Below the pieces are notes generated by a model. That model was not told the origin of the DNA. It worked only from the letters and a program-made list of their open reading frames with translations, and did no database searches. Positions 24,548 through 32,835 of a stretch of DNA of 64,000 nt are shown here, in pieces. Each line of letters starts with the position of its first letter. Position 1 is the stretch's first letter. The position numbers and the translations under genes are program-made. The stretch is taken from contig OZ260083.1 of NCBI GenBank assembly GCA_965284435.1, positions 1-64,000 on the forward strand, in the 5' to 3' direction. Source of the DNA: CAIYZT01 sp947461435. Its GTDB lineage: Bacteria; Pseudomonadota; Alphaproteobacteria; Rhodobacterales; Rhodobacteraceae.

Positions 24548-25348
24548 TCAGGCAAAGGAAATTGAAACATGGCCGAAGGGGCCAAAGTCAGCATTGAACT
24601 GGCTTTGGGGCGGGGCTTCGACAGGTCGGATGAAAGACCCTGACAGAACGATATCGCCTTTTGTCAGGCCTTGACCATAGCGCGAAAGCCGATGAACCAA
24701 CCAAACAATGCCCATGACAGGATCATTCAGCACACCGGCACCAAGACCGGTCTCTTCCACCACGCCGCTGCGGGCCAGGATGGCGCCCACCCACCGCAAA
24801 TCGACCGCGCCGGGGTCGTGGCGCTGCACGCCAAGAACCAGCCCTGCGTTCGCGGCATTGTCAGACACGGTATCCACAAGGGTGCGCGTGATGCCCGTGG
24901 CGGGATCCGCGCGGACAATGCGGGTATCAAGGATCTCAAGACTGGGGGCCACGGCCGCCGTCGCCGCCAGAACCTGTGCAGGCGTCACCTGATCGCCGGA
25001 CAGATCTTGCCCCATGATAAAGGCGATTTCCGCCTCGATTCTGGGTTGAATGAAGCGGCCTGCGGGCACCACCGCCCCGTCTGCAAACAGCATCTCGTCC
25101 AACAATACCCCTGAATCGGGTGTGGTGATGTTCAAGGCCTGCTGCATGGCGCGGCTGGTCAGCCCGATCTTCCAGCCGATCTGGCGCTGCCCCGTGGCCC
25201 GTTTGCGCGCCACCAGCGCCGCCTGAATGGCATAGGCGTCATCCAGTGTCGCCCCGGGATGGGCCAGCGAAATCAGCCCCCGTTGCCGCCGGGTCTGTTC
25301 AGCCGCAAAAAGCGATTCTGCCTCTGCTGCAATCTGTTCGGGCGTCAT
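24548..25348 (-). CDS. hpaH: 2-oxo-hept-4-ene-1,7-dioate hydratase
   Basis: 266 residues, the usual HpaH length, of the hydratase branch of the fumarylacetoacetase/MhpD superfamily. 'GWKIGLTSRAMQQALNI' and 'PRIEAEIAFIMGQDL' (the E-x-E metal pair), then 'SLEILDTRI', are characteristic. It adds water to 2-oxohept-4-ene-1,7-dioate, feeding HpaI. Its start overlaps the hpaG stop by 4 bp (ATGA), so hpaG and hpaH are translationally coupled. Confidence 0.93.
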   Translation of the reverse strand: MTPEQIAAEAESLFAAEQTRRQRGLISLAHPGATLDDAYAIQAALVARKRATGQRQIGWKIGLTSRAMQQALNITTPDSGVLLDEMLFADGAVVPAGRFIQPRIEAEIAFIMGQDLSGDQVTPAQVLAATAAVAPSLEILDTRIVRADPATGITRTLVDTVSDNAANAGLVLGVQRHDPGAVDLRWVGAILARSGVVEETGLGAGVLNDPVMGIVWLVHRLSRYGQGLTKGDIVLSGSFIRPVEAPPQSQFNADFGPFGHVSISFA

Positions 25349-26205
25349 TCGTCGATCACCCCGTTGCGCAGGACGCCGATGCCCGGACTGGATACCTCAA
25401 CCACGTCGCCCGGCCGCAGCCAAAGCGGCGGGTCAAAGCGTGCCCCCGCCCCCGTCGGGGTGCCGGTGATAATGATATCTCCGGGATCAAGCCGGCAAAA
25501 GGTTGAGATATAGGCGATCTGCCGGGCCACCGGAAACAGCATGCGCCCGGTGCGGTCTTGTTGGCGGATCTCGCCATTCACCCGCGTTTCCAGGGCGACA
25601 TCTTCGATCTGATCGGCATGGCGCAGCGGAACCAACCAAGGCCCCATTGCGCCTGACCGATCCCAGTTCTTGCCCTGTGTGACGTTGAATTTCGCGTGCC
25701 GGACCCAATCGCGGATCGTGCCTTCGTTGCACAAGGTCAGCGCCGCCACGTGATCAAGGGCAACCTGCGGCGCAATGCGGCGCCCGCCGGTGCCGATGAC
25801 CACGGCAATTTCGCCCTCATAATCCAATTGCATGCTTTCGGGCGGGCGCACCAAGGGTTCGCCGTGCCCGACAAAACTGGCGGCAAAGCGCACAAACAGG
25901 CTCATATTCGGCGGGGCCTCTTGCCCGTCCTTGTATTCGGCATTTCGGTCGGGAAAATTCACGCCGACACACAGGATCTTTCCGGGATCGGGCAAGGGAA
26001 TATCCCATTTGAACGTGCCGTCCGGATGGCTGATGGGGCGCGATTCTGCGGCGCGCAGCACCTGATCCATGGCCCCTGCGCGCAAAACATCGGTCAAGGT
26101 TGACCAGTGCGGAAACTGACGGGACAGCGCAATGAAACCGCCCGGCGCAACCGCCCCCCAGATCTGCTGCCCCTCAGCCCGCACCGTTGCCAGCTTTATG
26201 TTCAT
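25345..26205 (-). CDS. hpaG: fumarylacetoacetate-hydrolase-family decarboxylase/isomerase of the HPC pathway (single-module HpaG)
   Basis: 286 residues. 'ILCVGVNFPDRNAEY' starts the FAH fold, 'LDYEGEIAVVIGTGGR' carries the E-x-E metal ligands, and 'DIIITGTPTGAGARFDPPLWLRPGD' closes it. By position it should decarboxylate 5-oxopent-3-ene-1,2,5-tricarboxylate and isomerise the product. Enterobacterial HpaG is about 430 residues with two FAH modules; here there is only one. The ATG at 26205 is preceded by AAAGGGG-like sequence. It lies between hpaD and hpaH in the operon. Confidence 0.85.
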   Translation of the reverse strand: MNIKLATVRAEGQQIWGAVAPGGFIALSRQFPHWSTLTDVLRAGAMDQVLRAAESRPISHPDGTFKWDIPLPDPGKILCVGVNFPDRNAEYKDGQEAPPNMSLFVRFAASFVGHGEPLVRPPESMQLDYEGEIAVVIGTGGRRIAPQVALDHVAALTLCNEGTIRDWVRHAKFNVTQGKNWDRSGAMGPWLVPLRHADQIEDVALETRVNGEIRQQDRTGRMLFPVARQIAYISTFCRLDPGDIIITGTPTGAGARFDPPLWLRPGDVVEVSSPGIGVLRNGVIDE

Positions 26206-26281
26206 CAAAAGCCCCTTTTTCTGTTCCCGTGAAACGCAGCGGGCGGGCAGCAATCGTTTGCCGCATCCGCCCTTTGCCACG

Positions 26282-27262
26282 CTACGGCGCAATGATCGGC
26301 TGCGCTTTCAAATCGCTGTCTGCCAGCGCTGCCCCCTCAAATACCGATCCCAGTTCAAACCATGACCGCGGTGCCGGGGCCCCCCACAAGGTTTGGCGCT
26401 GGGGGTCGGTCAAACGCCACCGGATCGGTTCGTGGTCTGGGTCTGTGGTCTGGTAGTCAGAGCAATAGATTTCGGTGCGATGACCGTCCTGATCGCGGAT
26501 ATACAGGAAAAAGGCATTGGAAATGCCATGGCGGCCCGGACCGCGCTCGATATTTCCAAGATAGCCGCTGGTGCTCATCAGATCGAGAAGGTCGATGATA
26601 TTCATCGGCGTGGGCACCCAAAAGGCCGTATGATGCAGTCGCGGGCCGGTTCCGTTGGTAAAGGCGATATCATGCACGCCGCCCTTGCGGTGCATCCACG
26701 CGGCCCAGGTTCGGCCCGTCACGTCGTCGGCGGTATATTCGGTCAGGCGAAAGCCCATTTCGCCGTAAAAGGCCAAACTGGCATCAACGTTCGAACTGAA
26801 CATGTTGAAATGGTCAATCCGCAAAGGTTTGACGCCTCGATAAAGTTTGTAGTTCTGATGGATGGGGTCAAGGCGGTCCATCTTGGCATAAAATTCCAGC
26901 GGAATCCCCCAAGGGTCGCGTGTGCGCAGCACCCGGCCCATAAAGGGCCGTTCGATCCATGCCACGGGCAGATCCTTGGCGGTGAACCACGCCGCCGCCT
27001 TGTCAAGATCTTCGTCCGACCAAACCTTGAAGCCCAGAACACCGACCGAAGGCTCTGCGGCCTTTTGCAAGATCAGGCAGTGGTGTCCCCGCTCTTCCAT
27101 AGCGCGCAGATAAAGGCTGTCTGCCGCCTCATGCGTGATCTGCAGGCCCAGCATGTCAACGTAAAAGCTGCGCGACCAAGCCAGATCGGTCACGCGCAGT
27201 TCGGCATGGGACAGGCGCACGATGTTGAACGGGGCGTTAAGATTTGGCGGGGGAATGGGCAT
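26282..27262 (-). CDS. hpaD: 3,4-dihydroxyphenylacetate 2,3-dioxygenase (VOC extradiol type)
   Basis: 326 residues with two vicinal-oxygen-chelate modules. Metal ligands are visible as H151 in 'RIDHFNMFS', H210/H211 in 'LHHTAFW' and E264 in 'RTEIYCSDY', matching the homoprotocatechuate dioxygenases of Brevibacterium/Arthrobacter rather than the unrelated LigB-type HpaD of E. coli. It opens the ring of homoprotocatechuate with O2 to give 5-carboxymethyl-2-hydroxymuconate semialdehyde. The ATG at 27262 follows hpaE by about 17 bp. Confidence 0.92.
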   Translation of the reverse strand: MPIPPPNLNAPFNIVRLSHAELRVTDLAWSRSFYVDMLGLQITHEAADSLYLRAMEERGHHCLILQKAAEPSVGVLGFKVWSDEDLDKAAAWFTAKDLPVAWIERPFMGRVLRTRDPWGIPLEFYAKMDRLDPIHQNYKLYRGVKPLRIDHFNMFSSNVDASLAFYGEMGFRLTEYTADDVTGRTWAAWMHRKGGVHDIAFTNGTGPRLHHTAFWVPTPMNIIDLLDLMSTSGYLGNIERGPGRHGISNAFFLYIRDQDGHRTEIYCSDYQTTDPDHEPIRWRLTDPQRQTLWGAPAPRSWFELGSVFEGAALADSDLKAQPIIAP

Positions 27263-27278
27263 GGTATGTCCTATCGGA

Positions 27279-28784
27279 TCACGCGCCGAGGCGCTGAATT
27301 TTGTGCTGGCCAGTGGCGATGGCGATATTCTTGGTTTCCATGTAAAACTCAAACGACCAATCACCGCCATCCCGGCCGATGCCGCTGGCCTTGACCCCGC
27401 CAAAGGGGGTGGGCAGATGGCGGACATTTTCGGAATTGACCCAAATCATTCCCGCCTCAAGCCGATCTGAAAACCGCAAGGCGCGGGTCAGATCGTTGGT
27501 CCAAAGATAGGCCGCCAGACCAAAGGCCACACCATTTGCAATCTGAAGGGCGTCGTCCTCGTCCTTGAAGGTGATGGAGGTCAGGAAGGGGCCAAACACC
27601 TCTTCTTGGGAAATGCGCATCTGGGGCGCGGCCTGCGTGAACAAGGTCGGTCGCACGAACCATCCGTCTTGTCCCACGCGGGTGCCCCCGGCGGCCAAGG
27701 TGGCGCCATCCGCGGTGCCAATCGCGACAAAAGACATCACCTTGTCGAAATGCGTCTTGTGAATCAGCGGGCCGATTTCGGTCGCCGGATCCAAAGGATG
27801 GCCAACCTTGATCTTGGCCACCCGTTCCACCAGACGTTTGTGGAAATCGGCCGCAATCTTTTCATGAACCAAAAGCCGGCTGGAGGAGGTGCAGCGCTCT
27901 CCGTTCAGCGAATAGATCATGAAGATCACGGCATCCAGCGCGCGGTCAAGATCGGCATCGTCAAACACCACCACCGGATTTTTGCCGCCCAGTTCCAGAT
28001 GCACGCGCTTCAACGTGTCGGCGCCCTGTTTCATGATCAACGAACCGGTCCGCGATTCGCCCACAAAGGCGATGGCCTTGATATCCGGATGTTCGCACAA
28101 GGCGCGTCCCGCCTCTTCGCCCAGTCCGTTGACAAGGTTCAAGACCCCGGGCGGCAGGCCCGCCTCATGGCAGATCTCGGCCAAAAGCCGGGCGGAAAGC
28201 GGTGAAAGTTCGGCCGGCTTGTGCACCACGGTGCATCCTGCTGCCAAGGCCGGGGCAATCTTCCACGTCGACAACATGAAGGGGGTGTTCCACGGCGTGA
28301 TGACCCCCACCGGCCCGATGGGATGACGAGAGGTGACGTTCCAGTGGGTTTTGCTGGGCAGGCTTTGCCCATCCCGGGCGCCGGGGGCCAGATCCGCGAA
28401 AAAGCGAAAATTCTCGGCCCCGCGCAGGGCGGCCTTCGACATGAATCGCCAGGCTTGCCCGGTATCCCAACATTCGCAAAGCGCGATCTCTTCGGCGCGC
28501 CGTTCAATGCCGTCTGCAATCTTGTGCAAAATGGCCTTGCGCTTGTCTGCGTCCATCGCGGCCCAGGCCGGAAAGGCCGCCTTGGCCGCCCGCGCCGCGT
28601 CATCCACCGTCTGAGACGTGCCACGCGCCACCCGCGCAATGAAGCTGTCATCGACCGGCGAGCGGGTTTCGAACCAGTGATCCGATGCACAATCCTTGCC
28701 GTTGATCAGGTTCAAGATCCCTGTTTCGGCGAACCGCTGCAGATGGCGGTTTAGGGCCGCTTGATGGTGGGACAGATCGGTCAA
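27279..28784 (-). CDS. hpaE: 5-carboxymethyl-2-hydroxymuconate semialdehyde dehydrogenase
   Basis: 501 residues of the aldehyde dehydrogenase superfamily, with 'LELGGKNPVVVFDDADLD' (general-base Glu) and 'NGERCTSSSRLLVHEK' (catalytic Cys), then 'FGPFLTSITF' and 'PFGGVKASGIGRDGG'. It oxidises the ring-cleavage semialdehyde with NAD+. I place the start at a TTG (28782-28784), which overlaps the hpaF stop as TTGA and has a GGAG site 7 bases upstream. This gives the expected HpaE length. The same frame is open further upstream inside hpaF, but that would add an unlikely N terminus. Confidence 0.9.
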   Translation of the reverse strand: MTDLSHHQAALNRHLQRFAETGILNLINGKDCASDHWFETRSPVDDSFIARVARGTSQTVDDAARAAKAAFPAWAAMDADKRKAILHKIADGIERRAEEIALCECWDTGQAWRFMSKAALRGAENFRFFADLAPGARDGQSLPSKTHWNVTSRHPIGPVGVITPWNTPFMLSTWKIAPALAAGCTVVHKPAELSPLSARLLAEICHEAGLPPGVLNLVNGLGEEAGRALCEHPDIKAIAFVGESRTGSLIMKQGADTLKRVHLELGGKNPVVVFDDADLDRALDAVIFMIYSLNGERCTSSSRLLVHEKIAADFHKRLVERVAKIKVGHPLDPATEIGPLIHKTHFDKVMSFVAIGTADGATLAAGGTRVGQDGWFVRPTLFTQAAPQMRISQEEVFGPFLTSITFKDEDDALQIANGVAFGLAAYLWTNDLTRALRFSDRLEAGMIWVNSENVRHLPTPFGGVKASGIGRDGGDWSFEFYMETKNIAIATGQHKIQRLGA

Positions 28785-29173
28785 GGCGCATCTCCTGCAA
28801 GATATTTCCGGATCGAGGATGATTTTCGCGTCAGCTGCGCATCGATCTCGCGCAGTTCCATCGACAACATGAAAGAAGAGCTGTCCATGGTCGGTTGGCA
28901 ATAGCGCGCAGCCGCCGCAAAGATAGCCTCAATCGCGCGCGTCTTGGTGGCCTGATCGCGGCCCGCGCCAATGCGAATGATCACATCCAGATAGGCGTGG
29001 TCTGGGTTCCCGTCGGCAACCAGCGTGTGATCGGCGGCAATGGCCCTGATCCGAAGCCCGGCCAAGGGAAACACGCCCGTCGACATCGCCGCATCGCGCA
29101 ACGCGGCCGCCAAACCGGAAATATCCAGCCGAGAGGCCAGATTTTGCGAATAATCAAGATGAATATGCGGCAT
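28781..29173 (-). CDS. hpaF: 5-carboxymethyl-2-hydroxymuconate delta-isomerase
   Basis: 130 residues of the CHMI branch of the tautomerase superfamily. The start 'MPHIHLDYSQNL' leaves proline as the first residue after Met removal, the catalytic base in this family. It ketonises 5-carboxymethyl-2-hydroxymuconate. The ATG at 29173 is the first of the hpa operon; the upstream in-frame ATG at 29224 would remove the N-terminal Pro and lies in the divergent promoter region. The 3' end overlaps the hpaE TTG start. Confidence 0.9.
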   Translation of the reverse strand: MPHIHLDYSQNLASRLDISGLAAALRDAAMSTGVFPLAGLRIRAIAADHTLVADGNPDHAYLDVIIRIGAGRDQATKTRAIEAIFAAAARYCQPTMDSSSFMLSMELREIDAQLTRKSSSIRKYLAGDAP

Positions 29174-29186
29174 TGCGCGCCCTCTA

Positions 29187-29210
29187 TTTACTTGCTTTGT
29201 TAAGTATAAA
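29187..29210. promoter_or_regulatory. divergent hpaF-hpaR promoter with a candidate HpaR operator
   Basis: The intergenic region is 94 bp. An AT-rich block at 29187-29210 contains the inverted repeat TACTT (29189-29193) / AAGTA (29202-29206), with 8 bases between. MarR-type regulators such as HpaR usually bind such short dyads at the divergent promoter. This is the only AT-rich spot in the gap, but the assignment is inference. Confidence 0.5.
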
Positions 29211-29267
29211 AAGGTGTCTGTCAACGCTCATGCTTGAGAGCTCGCCAGTTTCGCGCCATAAGTCGGC

Positions 29268-29717
29268 ATGACCCAAAGCAACCCAAACCTTCGCCGCACC
29301 GAACGATCCTTGCCGATCGCCCTGTTGCGCGCCCGCGAAAGGGTGATGGGGCCCATTCGCGACATGCTGGCAAGTTCGGGGATCAATGAACAGAAATGGC
29401 GCGTCTTGCGGGTTCTGGAAGAGCAAGGCGCCCTGGAGCAGACCGCAATTGCCCAAGCCGCCTGCCTGCTTTTGCCCAGCCTGACGCGAATCCTGCGCAA
29501 TCTGGAAGAGGATGATCTGATTGCCCGTCAGGAAGATTCGAAAGATCGCCGCAAATCCATCGTGTCCATTACACCCGCCGGACGCCACCTGATTGACTCG
29601 CACGCGGCGCAAAGCGATCTCTTGCTGACCCGGCTGGAACAAAAATTCGGCGCGCAGCGCCTGAACGAGCTGTTGAACCTACTTGATGACCTGCGCCAAC
29701 TGGATCTTTCGGACTAA
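29268..29717 (+). CDS. hpaR: MarR-family regulator of homoprotocatechuate catabolism
   Basis: 149 residues. A winged-helix MarR domain is visible: 'INEQKWRVLRVLEEQGALEQTAIAQAACLLLPSLTRILRNLEEDDLIARQEDSKDRRKSIVSITPAGRHLI' in consecutive segments from about residue 40. The 'DxRxxxVxxTxxG' wing is typical. HpaR represses the hpa operon and is released by the aromatic substrate or product. It is divergent from hpaF, as in enterobacteria, which fixes the role well. Confidence 0.9.
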   Translation: MTQSNPNLRRTERSLPIALLRARERVMGPIRDMLASSGINEQKWRVLRVLEEQGALEQTAIAQAACLLLPSLTRILRNLEEDDLIARQEDSKDRRKSIVSITPAGRHLIDSHAAQSDLLLTRLEQKFGAQRLNELLNLLDDLRQLDLSD

Positions 29718-29818
29718 GGCCACTACCAAAGGTATAGCGCGCCGAAAACTACCGAAGTTTTGCCGTAATGATGCCCCAATCGGACGTTCTAGTCTGATGA
29801 TTAACGAGGGAGGCACCT

Positions 29819-30013
29819 ATGGCCGCGATCATGGTTTTGGTTTCTGGATGGATCGGATTGGCCTATGCCATCGTCGGTCATATCATTTCGGATAGCACTT
29901 TTGGTCAGTTTTTCATGACATGGATGCAAGTCGGATTGATCGCTTTGGCGGTCTTTGCCTTGATCGCCTGCGTTCGCCGCTTGGGCGGACATATGTCGGC
30001 GCAGCACGCCTAA
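29819..30013 (+). CDS. small two-span membrane protein
   Basis: 64 residues with two hydrophobic segments (about residues 3-23 and 33-52) joined by a short loop 'HIISDSTFGQFFMTWM'. A GGGAGG ribosome site lies close to the ATG at 29819. No known family is recognised. It lies between hpaR and the cold-shock gene and has its own ribosome site, so it may be a separate stress-type gene. Confidence 0.55.
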   Translation: MAAIMVLVSGWIGLAYAIVGHIISDSTFGQFFMTWMQVGLIALAVFALIACVRRLGGHMSAQHA

Positions 30014-30170
30014 GGGATTTTTCCTTGCATTTCTGTGGCTTTGCGGGCAAGGTCTGCGGGCTACGTTGACTACCTCGATCCCTGTTCCGTTTACGGCATC
30101 AGCTTCGACCACAGCTGACAAAGCCAGGCAGTCGCAATCCGCGGACCGCAAAACGACAGGAGACTTCACG

Positions 30171-30377
30171 ATGGCCAAAGGCACCGTGAAATGGTTCAAC
30201 GAAACTAAAGGCTTCGGCTTTATCGCACCGGAAGGCGGAAAAAAGGACGTTTTCGTTCACATCACCGCTTTGGAGCGTGCAGGTCTGCGCGGTCTGAAAG
30301 ACGGACAAGCCGTGACGTTCGACATCGAAGCAGGCCGTGATGGCCGCGAATCGGCGATCAACATCGCTCTCGACTAG
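30171..30377 (+). CDS. cold-shock domain protein (CspA family)
   Basis: 68 residues with RNP1 'KGFGFIAP' and RNP2 'DVFVHIT', the single-strand nucleic-acid-binding beta barrel. It acts as an RNA chaperone in the cytoplasm. The ATG at 30171 has ACAGGAGA upstream. A long 157-base gap precedes it (30014-30170), which may hold a long structured leader as in other csp genes, but I see no defined element. A strong terminator follows at 30403-30431. Confidence 0.95.
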   Translation: MAKGTVKWFNETKGFGFIAPEGGKKDVFVHITALERAGLRGLKDGQAVTFDIEAGRDGRESAINIALD

Positions 30378-30402
30378 GATTTGGCCCTATGGGCTATGCA
30401 AG

Positions 30403-30431
30403 GGGCGGCGCCGCAAGGTGCCGCCCTTTTT
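30403..30431 (+). terminator. rho-independent terminator of the cold-shock gene
   Basis: A 10-bp GC-rich stem (GGGCGGCGCC / GGTGCCGCCC, one G-T wobble) with a GCAA loop is followed at once by TTTTT. Confidence 0.92.
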
Positions 30432-30451
30432 GCTGAAACGCCGCGCCGACG

Positions 30452-30919
30452 CTAAACGTACAGCGCCATGCGCGCGCGCAGCGCATGTTCAAATCCGACC
30501 CGCAGCGACACCGCCGAAAGCGGCGCGCGCAAAATGGTCGGGCTTTCGCGGCCCTGCGGGAACACCTGATCGCGGCACTCGGCGCTGAACATGATCATCG
30601 GCACCTTCGCGGCCACCTCGCCCAGCAGACGAAAGGCCCGGTGCCCACTGGCAAGACCGCCAAAAGCGTCGGCATCCATGATGAACAGGCCATAGCCAGA
30701 CGGATCCGTAAAAAGTTTGTCCAAGGCAGAGAAAATTTCGTCTTCCCGTTCAATCCGGCAGCCAAGACCAGCTATCCGCTGAATGGCCTGATCCGAGGCC
30801 CCGGCCGTAAGAACCATGGTTCGCACCGAAATGCCAACCGGTGTGGCCTCGTCGGTTTCAATCGCCCTGAGAAGTTGCATGCCCAATACCCCAACGTTTC
30901 GTGAGACCACTATCGCCAT
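30452..30919 (-). CDS. receiver-like (degenerate CheY-type) protein
   Basis: About 155 residues from the ATG at 30919. The alpha/beta layout resembles a response-regulator receiver: 'RTMVLTAGA' as beta 1, an acidic 'EREDE', 'LFIMDADAFGG' at the phospho-acceptor strand, 'VPMIMFSAE' with the conserved Ser/Thr, and 'LRAPLSAVSLRVGFEHAL' at the end, where the usual KP pair is replaced by Arg-Ala-Pro. No output domain is attached. The start is uncertain: a GTG at 30994 and ATGs at 30919 and 30880 are all in frame. Confidence 0.5.
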   Translation of the reverse strand: MAIVVSRNVGVLGMQLLRAIETDEATPVGISVRTMVLTAGASDQAIQRIAGLGCRIEREDEIFSALDKLFTDPSGYGLFIMDADAFGGLASGHRAFRLLGEVAAKVPMIMFSAECRDQVFPQGRESPTILRAPLSAVSLRVGFEHALRARMALYV

Positions 30920-31025
30920 TAACCAAGGCCGAATTCGGATCAGATCGTGACATTTTTTAACCCATTGTTTCCCATTCGGTTGCGCGTGGGGCACTGCGGT
31001 GGTCTAGTGCCAGTCAAGACAGACC

Positions 31026-31964
31026 GTGACCCCGAGCGTGCAGCCAATGGATTACCAAAACGTCATTGATGAAGCGACTTGGGGCTTTATTGCCAAGTCA
31101 GAGGCCCATTATCCCCCAGAAACTGCATCGTATTCGATTGATCGGCAGCGCCAGATCTATGACACGATGTGCCGAGAGTTCTTTGCGGGCTATCCCCCCG
31201 GCATTACGGCACAGGACGAAACAATCGCGGGCGTGCCCTGCCGACTCTATCGCGGCCTTGGTCCTGCCACAATCTTGTACCTTCACGGCGGCGGTTATGT
31301 GGTGGGCGGATTGGACAGCCACGATGACGTTTGCGCCGAGATTCGGGCCCGAACCGGCCTGACCGTTGTCTCGGCCGATTACCGCCTGTCGCCCGAACAT
31401 CGCCACCCCGCCGCCTTTGAAGATGCCTGCGCCGTCGCACGCGCGCTGCCCGGACCTTTGGTATTGGTCGGCGATTCTGCGGGGGCGAATCTGGCGGCGG
31501 CGGCCGCCCATGCGCTGCGGGGCAGTTCCTTGCGCATTTTGGGCCAGGTGCTGATCTATCCGGGGCTGGGCGGGGATATGACGCAAGGATCGTACCGGAC
31601 CCACGCCAAGGCCCCGATGCTGACGCTGGACGATGTGCTGTTTTACAAAGACATCCGCCATGGATCGCCCGCCCCGACAGATGATCCCACCGTCACGCCG
31701 CTGTGCGACCCCGATTTCACGGGCCTGCCCCCCACACTGGCCATCAGCGCCCAATGCGACCCGCTGGCCGATGATGCCCGCGATTATGCCGCAAAGGTCA
31801 TTGGCGGCGGCGGCCGGGCGCATTGGTCCAACGCAAAAGGGCTGGTCCATGGCTTCTTGCGTGCAAGATCTACTGTACCGCGCGCCGCCGACCAGTTTAC
31901 GTTGATCGTTGATACCATCTCGGCCTTTGCCCGCACGGATTGGCCATTCAAGGAGCCGCTATGA
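31026..31964 (+). CDS. alpha/beta hydrolase (hormone-sensitive-lipase family)
   Basis: 312 residues from GTG 31026 (or 305 from ATG 31047). 'LYLHGGGYVVGGLDSHD' gives the HGGG oxyanion hole and 'LVGDSAGANLAAAAA' the nucleophile Ser. 'AQCDPLADDA' supplies the Asp and 'GLVHGFLR' the His. These place it in HSL family carboxylesterases, which act on short acyl esters or N-formylkynurenine-type amides. Its stop overlaps the next start as ATGA, linking it to a class II aldolase-like protein. Confidence 0.85.
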   Translation: MTPSVQPMDYQNVIDEATWGFIAKSEAHYPPETASYSIDRQRQIYDTMCREFFAGYPPGITAQDETIAGVPCRLYRGLGPATILYLHGGGYVVGGLDSHDDVCAEIRARTGLTVVSADYRLSPEHRHPAAFEDACAVARALPGPLVLVGDSAGANLAAAAAHALRGSSLRILGQVLIYPGLGGDMTQGSYRTHAKAPMLTLDDVLFYKDIRHGSPAPTDDPTVTPLCDPDFTGLPPTLAISAQCDPLADDARDYAAKVIGGGGRAHWSNAKGLVHGFLRARSTVPRAADQFTLIVDTISAFARTDWPFKEPL

Positions 31965-32710
31965 ACGCCCCGACAAGAAACCTGACCCATTGGGCCGAAC
32001 GTGTAGATATGGCAGCCGCCTTTCGCTGGACGGTCGAATTGAACCTGCACGAAGCGATTTCCAACCATTTCTCGCTGGCAGTGAACCCCGAGGGCAGCAA
32101 GTTTCTGATCAATCCCAACGCACGTCATTTCTCGCGGATCAAGGCGTCGGATCTGTTGGAACTTGATGCCAATGATCCCGAAACCATGAACCGCCCCGAT
32201 GCGCCCGATCCCACGGCATGGGGGCTGCATGGGTCTATCCACCGCGCCCTACCGCATGCGCGCTGCGTGATGCATGTGCATTCCATGCACGCAACGGTGC
32301 TGGCCGCCTTGGCCGACAGCCGCCTTCCCGCGATTGACCAGAACTCTGCGATGTTCTTTGACCGGCAGGTGGTCGATGACCATTATGGCGGCATGGCCTT
32401 TGGCGACGAAGGTGCCCGCTGCGCCCAGATGCTGCGCGATCCCAAAATCACCACGATGATCATGGGCAATCACGGCGTCTTGGTGATTGGCCGCACGGTG
32501 GCGGAAACCTTCAACCGCCTGACCTATTTCGAGCGCGCCGCCGAAACCTACATCCGCGCCTTGCAAACCGGACGCGCCTTGCGCGTTCTGCCCGATGACG
32601 TGGCCGAAAAAACCGCGCAGGAATGGGAGGCATATCCCGGCTATGCCGAAGGTCACCTGCACGAAATCAAGGCGATCTTGGATTCACGGGGCGCAGATTA
32701 CGCGGCCTGA
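31961..32710 (+). CDS. class II aldolase/adducin-family protein
   Basis: 249 residues. The fold's metal histidines are visible in 'ALPHARCVMHVHSMHATVLAALA' (HxH) and 'MGNHGVLVIG' (H), with 'NPEGSKFLINPNARHFSRI' near the start. The family includes fuculose-phosphate aldolase, ribulose-5-P epimerase and several adducin-like proteins; the substrate is not predictable here. It is coupled to the HSL-type hydrolase by a 4-bp overlap, which suggests that the hydrolase frees a substrate that this enzyme then cleaves or rearranges. Confidence 0.8.
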   Translation: MNAPTRNLTHWAERVDMAAAFRWTVELNLHEAISNHFSLAVNPEGSKFLINPNARHFSRIKASDLLELDANDPETMNRPDAPDPTAWGLHGSIHRALPHARCVMHVHSMHATVLAALADSRLPAIDQNSAMFFDRQVVDDHYGGMAFGDEGARCAQMLRDPKITTMIMGNHGVLVIGRTVAETFNRLTYFERAAETYIRALQTGRALRVLPDDVAEKTAQEWEAYPGYAEGHLHEIKAILDSRGADYAA

Positions 32711-32835
32711 CGGCTGAAGGTTTCCCGCTATCGTGAAAAAAACCTGGCCAGCGTGAATTGCAAACCCGGGGGACTTGATCTGAAGAACGCGACCGGCCTT
32801 TCCTGTGCCGGTAGCGCCGCCTTCAGGAGCCTGAA

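Noticed and set aside
28787..28901. Longer N terminus of hpaE inside hpaF
   Set aside because: The extra residues show no dehydrogenase character; a TTG with GGAG at 28784 gives the family length.
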